NCBI RefSeq assembly: GCF_000787855.1
Contig: NZ_BBPQ01000001.1
Location: 292,470 to 356,469, forward strand
Direction: 5' to 3'
DNA: 64,000 nucleotides
Source: Streptacidiphilus anmyonensis
GTDB taxonomy: Bacteria > Actinomycetota > Actinomycetes > Streptomycetales > Streptomycetaceae
The notes under the pieces were generated by a model. It was not told where the DNA came from and ran no database searches. It was given only the letters and a program-made list of their open reading frames with translations. A program made the translations under genes and the position numbers. Shown here in pieces: positions 58,725 through 64,000 of this stretch (its first letter is position 1; every line of letters begins with the position of its first letter).

Positions 58725-59975
58725 ATGACTGCTTCCGGCCCCTCGGCCCCGCCCAGCGGCTCCGGCCCGCTCCGTCACCCCGTCCCCGACGACGACGGCG
58801 ACGCGACCGGCAGGCGGCGCCGGGTGGCGGTGGTGGGCGTGGCGCTCAGCGAGTGCGGGCGCGTGGACGACGCCACCCCGTTCCAGCTGCACGCCCAGGC
58901 CGCGCGGCGGGCGCTCGCGGACTCCGGACTGCCGAGGGACGTGATCGACGGCGTGGCCTCCGCCGGTCTCGGCATCCTGGCGCCGGTGGAGGTCTCCGAG
59001 TACCTGGGCCTGCGGCCCACCTGGACCGACTCCACCTCGGTCGGCGGCTCGACCTGGGAGGTCATGGCCGCCCACGCCGCCGACGCCATCGCGGCGGGCC
59101 ACGCCAACGCCGTCCTGCTGGTCTACGGCTCCACGGCCCGCGCGGACCTGAAGGCGCGCCGCCGCACCGCCGCGCTCTCGCTCGGCGCGCGCGGACCGCT
59201 CCAGTTCGAGGCGCCCTACGGGCACACCCTGATCGCCAAGTACGCCATGGCGGCCCGTCGGCACATGCACGCATACGGCACGACGGCCGAGCAGTTGGCG
59301 GGCGTCGCGGTCCAGGCCCGCACCAACGCCGCCACCAACCCGGACGCGATGTACCGGACCCCGATCAGCGTCGACGACGTCCTTTCCGGCCCGATGGTCG
59401 CGGACCCGTTCACCAAGCTGCACTGCTGCATCCGCTCGGACGGCGGCTGCGCGGTGCTGCTCGCGGCGGAGGAGTACGTGCCGGACACCCGGCGCGAGCC
59501 GGTCTGGATCCTGGGCACGGGCGAGGCCCTCAGCCACAGCACGATGTCGGACTGGGAGGACTTCACCGTCTCCCCCGCCGCGGCGTCCGGCCGGCTGGCC
59601 TTCGAACGGGCGGGCGTCTCGCCGGCGGACGTGGACCTGTGCGAGCTCTACGACGCGTTCACCTACATGCCGCTGGTGATGCTGGAGGACCTCGGCTTCT
59701 GCGCGAAGGGCGAGGGCGGCTCCTTCGTCGAGGCCAAGGCGGGCCGCCTGCTGCGGGACGGCGAACTGCCCACCAACACCGACGGCGGCGGCCTCTCCGC
59801 CTGCCATCCGGGCATGCGCGGCCTCTTCCTCATCGTCGAGGCGGTGCGCCAGCTCCGCCGCGAGTACGCGGCCTCCGCGCCCGAACGGCAGGTCCCCGGC
59901 GACCCACGCGTGGCGCTGGTCAGCGGCACGGGCGGCTGGTTCTGCTCCTCGGGGACGCTCGTCCTGGGACGGTAG
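58725..59975 (+). CDS. Thiolase/lipid-transfer (Ltp-like) protein 2
   Basis: A 416-aa thiolase-superfamily protein. VAVVGVALSECGR begins the fold; DSTSVGGSTWEVMAAHAADAI covers the usual nucleophile region but has Ser/Gly instead of the Cys, as in SCP-x/Ltp-like aldolases; LCELYDAFTYMPLVMLEDLGFCAKGEGG and NTDGGGLSACHPGMRGLF form the C-terminal catalytic blocks. The 30-residue leader before the fold is Pro/Ser/Asp/Arg-rich. ATG 58725 lacks a Shine-Dalgarno (leaderless). Divergent from the dehydrogenase. Its DUF35 partner may be the one at 63479-63922. Confidence 0.85.
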   Translation: MTASGPSAPPSGSGPLRHPVPDDDGDATGRRRRVAVVGVALSECGRVDDATPFQLHAQAARRALADSGLPRDVIDGVASAGLGILAPVEVSEYLGLRPTWTDSTSVGGSTWEVMAAHAADAIAAGHANAVLLVYGSTARADLKARRRTAALSLGARGPLQFEAPYGHTLIAKYAMAARRHMHAYGTTAEQLAGVAVQARTNAATNPDAMYRTPISVDDVLSGPMVADPFTKLHCCIRSDGGCAVLLAAEEYVPDTRREPVWILGTGEALSHSTMSDWEDFTVSPAAASGRLAFERAGVSPADVDLCELYDAFTYMPLVMLEDLGFCAKGEGGSFVEAKAGRLLRDGELPTNTDGGGLSACHPGMRGLFLIVEAVRQLRREYAASAPERQVPGDPRVALVSGTGGWFCSSGTLVLGR

Positions 59976-60108
59976 CCGCAGGCGGCGGGCGCAGCCACCG
60001 GATGTGTGAGCGTCACCATCATGGCAGGTCAGCGGGGGTTTTAGTAGGACCGATCGCACACGGGTGAAGCCTTGTTGGGCCACCTCGCGAGGGCCGAACA
60101 TCTCCGTC

Positions 60109-60429
60109 ATGACTTCTGCCGAGAACATCCATCCCGACATGGTCATCCGAGCCCGAGTGAAGCTGCTGGGAGTCGACCGGCTCCCGCACGAGGAGAGGGT
60201 GGACGCCTACCGCCTGCTCGTCCGCGTCGATCCGCGCCACCTGCCCCGCCTCGTCCGCTACCTGCTCGTGTGGGACAAGGACGGCGCCCCGGCCCCGGCC
60301 CTGCGCCGAGCCATCCTGGAGGAGGCGGTCTCCGCCGCCCGTCGCCTCCCGGCCGGCGACCCCGAACGCGCTGAACTGCTCGACGCGGCCCTCGCCGCGT
60401 ACGAGCGAGCGCAGCTCAGTCCGATGTGA
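60109..60429 (+). CDS. Hypothetical helical protein (106 aa)
   Basis: Not recognised. A charged, mostly helical protein rich in Arg, Leu and Ala, with no Cys, no TM and no signal peptide. It contains ARVKLLGVDRLPHEERVDAY, RLLVRVDPRHLPRLVRYLL and an Ala-rich end (LLDAALAAYERAQ). ATG 60109 has only a weak GAGGG far upstream. Codon use is typical of the genome. It precedes a small HTH protein by 75 bases on the same strand and might be its partner, which is inference. Confidence 0.65.
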   Translation: MTSAENIHPDMVIRARVKLLGVDRLPHEERVDAYRLLVRVDPRHLPRLVRYLLVWDKDGAPAPALRRAILEEAVSAARRLPAGDPERAELLDAALAAYERAQLSPM

Positions 60430-60504
60430 CAGGGACCGGGACCCGCAGGCGTCCCTCGCAGGTGCGAATCCGCTCAGCCTCAGCCCATCGCATCCACGCA
60501 CGCT

Positions 60505-60855
60505 ATGGGCTGGGGATCGCGTCAGGGCGGCGAGTCACCCTGCTGGCAGCCGAGGCCGGCATGGTCCACCAGCCTCTCCGATGCCTGGCGGACGCGGCCC
60601 GTCTCACCGGCGGCGGAAGAGGCGTACGCCGCGGCACGTCTGCGGTTCGAGTTGGGCGAGGCGGTACGCCTCCGCCGTGGTGAGCTCGGGCTCTCCCAGA
60701 CCGAGCTCGGCCGGAGGGCCGGCATGACCCGGTCCGCCGTCGCCCGCTTCGAAGCGGGCGGAACGGTTCCCACACTCCCGCTTCTGGACCGGATCGCAGA
60801 CGCGCTCGGCCTGCCCCTGAGGGTCGAGTTCGTGGAGCACGCGAAGATCGCTTGA
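60505..60855 (+). CDS. XRE-family helix-turn-helix protein
   Basis: A 116-aa protein whose C-terminal 75 residues are a Cro/C1-type HTH: FELGEAVRLRRGELGLSQTELGRRAGMTRSAVARFEAGG with helix 2/3 at LSQTELGRRAGMTRSAVARFE, then TLPLLDRIADALGLPLRVEF. The front 35 residues (from ATG 60505) are poorly supported; the true start may be further in, near LSDAWRTRPV. This form is common in Streptomyces as stand-alone regulators or antitoxins, but no RelE/HigB-type toxin is visible; the gene before it is an unknown helical protein. Confidence 0.75.
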   Translation: MGWGSRQGGESPCWQPRPAWSTSLSDAWRTRPVSPAAEEAYAAARLRFELGEAVRLRRGELGLSQTELGRRAGMTRSAVARFEAGGTVPTLPLLDRIADALGLPLRVEFVEHAKIA

Positions 60856-60872
60856 GGCGTCCTCAACTGCCG

Positions 60873-60906
60873 TGCCCGCGGGTCGACCCCCACGGGGTCA
60901 GGGGCA
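60873..60906. terminator. Hairpin at the convergent ends of the HTH and KAS III genes
   Basis: GACCCC-CAC-GGGGTC with outer TGCCC / GGGCA pairs, overlapping the KAS III stop codon. Moderate stem; likely bidirectional end. Confidence 0.4.
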
Positions 60907-61842
60907 GCGGACGACCTGGCCGGCGTAGGCGAGGCCGCCGCCGAAGCCGAAGAGGAGGGCGGGGCCGCCCGAGCGCAGTTCGCCGCGTTCGGCGAGCTTG
61001 GAGAGGGCGAGGGGGACGGAGGCCGCGGAGGTGTTGCCCGAGTCGACGACGTCGCGGGCGACAACGCAGTCCGGCGAGAGGCCGAGCTTGCCCGCGATGG
61101 CGTCGATGATGCGCAGGTTGGCCTGGTGCGGGACGAAGGCGACCAGCTCGTCCGGACGGACGCCCGCGCGCTCGCAGGCCTGGCGGGCGATCGGGGCGAG
61201 CTGCGTGGTGGCCCACCGGAAGACCGCCTGGCCCTGCTGGCTGATGGTCGGGTCCCAGCCGTCGATGCGGACGGCGTCGCCCTTGGTCGGGTCGGAGCCC
61301 CAGACGACGGGGCCGACGCCCTCGAAGTCGTCGGCGGCCTCCAGGACGGCCGCGCCCGCGCCGTCGGCGAAGATCACGCAGGTGGAGCGGTCGCTCCAGT
61401 CGATGGTGTCGGACATCTTCTCCGCGCCGACGACGACCGCGCGGCGGGCCGCGCCCGCGCGCAGCGCGTGGTCGGCGGTGGCGAGCGCGTAGGAGAAGCC
61501 CGAGCAGACGGTGTTCACGTCGTACGCCGCCGGAGTCGGGATGCCGAGACGCGCGGCGACCTGGGCGGCGGTGTTGGGGCTGCGGTCGATCGCGGTGCAG
61601 GTGGCGACGACGACCAGGTCCACGCTCTGCGGATCGAAGCCGCTGGCGGCCAGCGCCTTGGCGGCGGCGCGGGAGGCCATGTCGGCGACCGTCTCGTCCG
61701 GGGCCGCGATGTGCCGCCTGCGGATGCCCACCCGCGAGGTGATCCACTCGTCGCTGGTGTCGACCAGCGACGCGAGATCGTCGTTGGTGAGGACCTTGGA
61801 CGGCTGGTAGTGACCCAACGCGACGATGCGGGAACCTGTCAT
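60898..61842 (-). CDS. Beta-ketoacyl-ACP synthase III (FabH family)
   Basis: A 314-aa condensing enzyme joining an acyl-CoA with malonyl-ACP to start fatty-acid or other acyl chains. The catalytic triad is complete: C113 in DVNTVCSGFSYAL, H239 in VPHQANLRIID and N270 in DSGNTSAASVP. ATG 61842 gives the family start MTGSRIVALGHYQPSK; GTG 61851 is in frame just upstream. Streptomyces have several FabH paralogues; this one is not next to fabD/acpP/fabF, so a role outside housekeeping synthesis is possible. Confidence 0.92.
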   Translation of the reverse strand: MTGSRIVALGHYQPSKVLTNDDLASLVDTSDEWITSRVGIRRRHIAAPDETVADMASRAAAKALAASGFDPQSVDLVVVATCTAIDRSPNTAAQVAARLGIPTPAAYDVNTVCSGFSYALATADHALRAGAARRAVVVGAEKMSDTIDWSDRSTCVIFADGAGAAVLEAADDFEGVGPVVWGSDPTKGDAVRIDGWDPTISQQGQAVFRWATTQLAPIARQACERAGVRPDELVAFVPHQANLRIIDAIAGKLGLSPDCVVARDVVDSGNTSAASVPLALSKLAERGELRSGGPALLFGFGGGLAYAGQVVRCP

Positions 61843-61952
61843 GGCTCCCACTCAAGCTGATTACCGATGGGTCTCCCGGAGAGGCTTGGCACAGGATCCA
61901 CCGATGGGAGCTGTAGATCCCGGACAAACCCTCACAACGTGCGACGTTCGCG

Positions 61953-63170
61953 TCACTGTGCGAGCGACGCGGCGTCGCCCATCACGATGACCGGGTGCTT
62001 GGACGGGTCGAGGGCCAGCAGCAGGGCCCGCATGTCGTCCTTCGCCAGCGCGACGCAGCCGTGCGTGGGCCCGCCGTGGTCGACGTGGACCCAGATGCCG
62101 CCGCCGCGCGAGGCTCCCATCGGGCGCTCCCCGTCGAGCGGGGACGTGCCGGGAACGTGGTTGTAGTTGATGGCGACGACGTAGTCGAAGGCGTCCGCCA
62201 GCGACTCGCCCTCGAAGCCGGTTCCCGGCGCCTGGAACGCGGAGGAGCGCGTGTACGGGAGCTTGGTGCCCGGGTTCGCGTCGAGGCCGCCGGCGTCGGT
62301 GAGGGAGAAGACGCCGATCGGGCTGTGCAGGTCGCCCGCGTGGTGGTCGGTGGTCCAGCCGTCCTTGGCGTTGCGCGCGGCCCAGCTCGGACCCGGGATC
62401 CAGCCGCCCGCGGCGGTGCGGGTGTAGAGGACGGCCGTGCCCGTGTTCTGGTTCTTGCCCTTGCCGGTCACCAGCAGCACCTGCTGCGTGCCGGCCGGCA
62501 CCTTGGCGAGGAAGGCCGCGCCGAGACCCGGCAGCTGCTTGACCGCGGCCGCCGGGGTCGCCCGGTCGACCGAGCGGGAGGCGTCGCCGTCGCCGGTGCG
62601 CCCGGCGACCGGAACCGCCGAGGAGTCCGCCTGCGAGGCGGAGTTCGCGTCGTGGTGCGGGTTCACGAGCCCGGCCACCGCTATCACCGCGACGGCGGCG
62701 ACGGAGCCGACGCCGAGGAAGCTGGTGCGCTTCAGACGCCTGCGACGCGCGTGCGCGCGGGCCGCGGCCCGCGCCTGCGCGCGGCTCGGCCGAGGGGACC
62801 CGGCGGCGTCGTGGTGGGCGGCATCGTGGTGGGCGAGATCGTGGTGGGCGACGTCGAAGTCCGCGCCGTCGTGGTGGGCGAGATCGTGGTGGACGAGATC
62901 GTGACGGGCCGCGACGCGCTGCCCGGCGGAGCCGCCGACCGTGTACACGCCTCCGACGCCACCGCCGTAGGAGTCCCCGTAGGACCCCCCGTACGCACCG
63001 TCCTCGTACGCACCGTCACCGTAGGCCGGGCCACCGTAGGCCTGGTCACCGTAGGCCGCGTCGACGAACGTCGCGTCACCGTAGGCGGCACCCTCGCCGT
63101 CGTAAGGCGCACCTGGGTGCGGCATGGTGGCGGGTCGGGGCACGGGGCCGGGGCGGGCGTGGCTGGACAT
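61953..63170 (-). CDS. Membrane-anchored L,D-transpeptidase-like (YkuD) protein with repetitive cytosolic N terminus
   Basis: A 405-aa type II membrane protein: a cytosolic part with Ala-Tyr-Gly-Asp repeats (about 28-68) and His-His-Asp repeats (HH at 94, 99, 109, 114, 119), a TM helix at 151-169, and an extracytoplasmic YkuD-type domain ending with the catalytic pattern HVDHGGPTHGCVAL (H370, C372; H362 and H365 in front). YkuD enzymes form 3-3 peptidoglycan cross-links; the short, PqqC-like spacing here could also indicate a carboxypeptidase or hydrolase. ATG 63170 has GAGGATCC 6-8 bases upstream. Confidence 0.85.
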   Translation of the reverse strand: MSSHARPGPVPRPATMPHPGAPYDGEGAAYGDATFVDAAYGDQAYGGPAYGDGAYEDGAYGGSYGDSYGGGVGGVYTVGGSAGQRVAARHDLVHHDLAHHDGADFDVAHHDLAHHDAAHHDAAGSPRPSRAQARAAARAHARRRRLKRTSFLGVGSVAAVAVIAVAGLVNPHHDANSASQADSSAVPVAGRTGDGDASRSVDRATPAAAVKQLPGLGAAFLAKVPAGTQQVLLVTGKGKNQNTGTAVLYTRTAAGGWIPGPSWAARNAKDGWTTDHHAGDLHSPIGVFSLTDAGGLDANPGTKLPYTRSSAFQAPGTGFEGESLADAFDYVVAINYNHVPGTSPLDGERPMGASRGGGIWVHVDHGGPTHGCVALAKDDMRALLLALDPSKHPVIVMGDAASLAQ

Positions 63171-63478
63171 AAGTGGATCCTCGCAGGTGGTCGACGTGAC
63201 GCGGGCCGGTGAGCCGCTGGCCACCACCTCTCGGTCCCTCCGCCCGCACCCTGGTGTGCAGGCGTCACGGCCGTCACGCTACCCCCATCGGGTGATCGTG
63301 AAGGGCACCGGCGTGTCTGGGACCACGGATTTCTGAGGTCCGGTCAGTCTGCGACGCGCCGCGTCCGCCAGGGGCGACCGGCCGCTGCCTGCAGCCGCAC
63401 ACCGTCAGCACACGGATCACCCGATGTGTCTAAGGTCACAGCTACTACACAGCGTCAGGCTACCGGGTGGGAGCGCCT
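63171..63478. other. Intergenic region upstream of the YkuD gene, no gene seen
   Basis: 308 bases between the YkuD start and the end of DUF35 gene 2, both on the minus strand. It contains an AT-richer patch (GTGTCTAAGGTCACAGCTACTACACAG) near 63424-63450 that could hold the YkuD promoter; no further elements recognised and no convincing small gene. Confidence 0.4.
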
Positions 63479-63922
63479 TTACGGCCCCGCCGGAGCCCGA
63501 CGGTCCGTCGGACGAAAGACGGGCACCTTGGGACTGTCTCCGCCTTCTACAGCAAACGCGACAAAATCGACAACAAGCTTCATATCAACCTGAAGCAGCG
63601 TCGGATCGCAGTCCACGACCGTGGTCATCATGCGCGGCCCCTCCGCCAACTCGACCACGGCGGCGACATAGGGCAGGCGGTCACGGAAGGGTGGCAGGTC
63701 GTTGGCGTGCACGACGGACCAGGTGTAGAGGGTCGCCCGGCCGCTCGCCTGCTCCCAGGCGACGTCCTCGCTCCAGCAGTACGGGCAGAACTCGCGCGGG
63801 TAGTGGTGCGGCCGTCCGCAGGCTTGGCAACGGCGCAGCAGCAGCCGGCCCTCGGCGGCGGCGTCCCAGTAGGGCTGGGTGAACGCGTCCGGCTCGGGGA
63901 GGTCGGTGCGGGGCATGGGCAT
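63479..63922 (-). CDS. DUF35 OB-fold zinc-ribbon protein 2
   Basis: A 147-aa DUF35 protein: zinc ribbon C32, C35, C46, C49 (RRCQACGRPHHYPREFCPYC), then an OB-fold (ATLYTWSVVHANDLPPFRDRLPYVAAVVELAEG). PREFCPYCWSEDVAW is typical of partners of Ltp-type thiolases. The likely partner is thiolase-2 at 58725 or a gene beyond the right edge of the window. ATG 63922 and ATG 63916 are both possible. Confidence 0.9.
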   Translation of the reverse strand: MPMPRTDLPEPDAFTQPYWDAAAEGRLLLRRCQACGRPHHYPREFCPYCWSEDVAWEQASGRATLYTWSVVHANDLPPFRDRLPYVAAVVELAEGPRMMTTVVDCDPTLLQVDMKLVVDFVAFAVEGGDSPKVPVFRPTDRRAPAGP

Positions 63923-63963
63923 CAGGCGTCTCCGTCTGTCCGATCCGGTCGTCGAGGGAGGGC

Positions 63964-64000
63964 GTGAGCGGCGGGCGTGAGCGGCGGGCGTGAGCGGCGG
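63964..64000. repeat. 13-bp tandem repeat at the window end
   Basis: GTGAGCGGCGGGC in two exact copies (63964-63976, 63977-63989) and a third that runs to the edge. Whether it is intergenic or the end of a further gene cannot be told from this window. Confidence 0.8.

Noticed and set aside
60898..61842. KAS III as marker of a polyketide or other biosynthetic cluster
   Set aside because: No ACP, KS-CLF, NRPS or tailoring genes are adjacent; a stand-alone FabH paralogue is more likely.

Overview
This is chromosomal DNA from a high-GC filamentous actinomycete of the Streptomyces/Kitasatospora/Streptacidiphilus type. The evidence is the strong G/C preference at third codon positions, the many GTG starts, the gene content (an HrdD-type sigma factor, SepX, a Pmt/Ppm protein-mannosylation pair, mycothiol-type DinB proteins, DasR-like operators) and the order fmdB / 5-FCL / galU / moeA / rimJ-like / sepX, which is also the order around Rv0991c-Rv0996 of Mycobacterium tuberculosis. 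I see no phage, integron, CRISPR array or intact insertion sequence. The only RNA gene found is a tRNA-Ala(CGC).

Layout. 1-5.7 kb: start of metG, a zinc-ribbon protein, rsmI, the O-mannosyltransferase pmt and a penicillin-binding protein. 5.7-14.7 kb: a Tat-type lipoprotein, a GT87-like membrane glycosyltransferase, a DesK/NarL-type two-component pair, a divergent secreted GH18 chitinase with twin DasR-like boxes, and ribokinase. 14.9-20.7 kb: a PBP2/SEDS pair and an MprB/OmpR-type two-component pair. 21-24 kb: DinB-like protein, RidA, sulfurtransferase and HAD protein. 24.1-31.2 kb: tRNA-Ala, sepX, a GNAT, mog, moaC and moeA, then galU overlapped by a divergent GGDEF gene, and 5-FCL. 31.3-40 kb: penicillin acylase-like Ntn hydrolase, CPA1 antiporter, a CIRCE-controlled fmdB (Ruc-like), MTA phosphorylase, mscL, small proteins, and hrdD behind a perfect sigma-R-type promoter. 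40-45 kb: PAP2 phosphatase, then a GT39 and GT2-GtrA operon (polyprenyl-phosphate sugar chemistry).

45-64 kb is dominated by acyl-CoA metabolism: a FadD3-like CoA ligase, two thiolase/lipid-transfer-like proteins, two DUF35 OB-fold partners, an acyl-CoA dehydrogenase coupled to a deazaflavin-dependent nitroreductase-family protein, a TetR regulator and a KAS III. Interspersed are ppm, galE, a PQQ-propeller serine/threonine kinase, a Cfa-like methyltransferase, a small HTH protein and an L,D-transpeptidase.

The most noteworthy observation is a previously unremarked regulon signature in this last block. The divergent promoters of fadD3-like/thiolase-1 and of acyl-CoA dehydrogenase/thiolase-2, 12 kb apart, carry the same inverted repeat (TCTGACG-N3-CGTCAGA). 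At each promoter it is fused to, or overlaps, the -10 hexamer, and a related half-site sits on the start of the tetR gene between them. This suggests a scattered TetR-repressed pathway for a side chain or ring acid activated as a CoA ester. Other points are the CIRCE box on fmdB, a GH18 active-site substitution (DxDxE to AxDxE), histidine-rich extensions on three unrelated proteins, a degenerate GGDEF protein coupled to galU, and two very small candidate genes.
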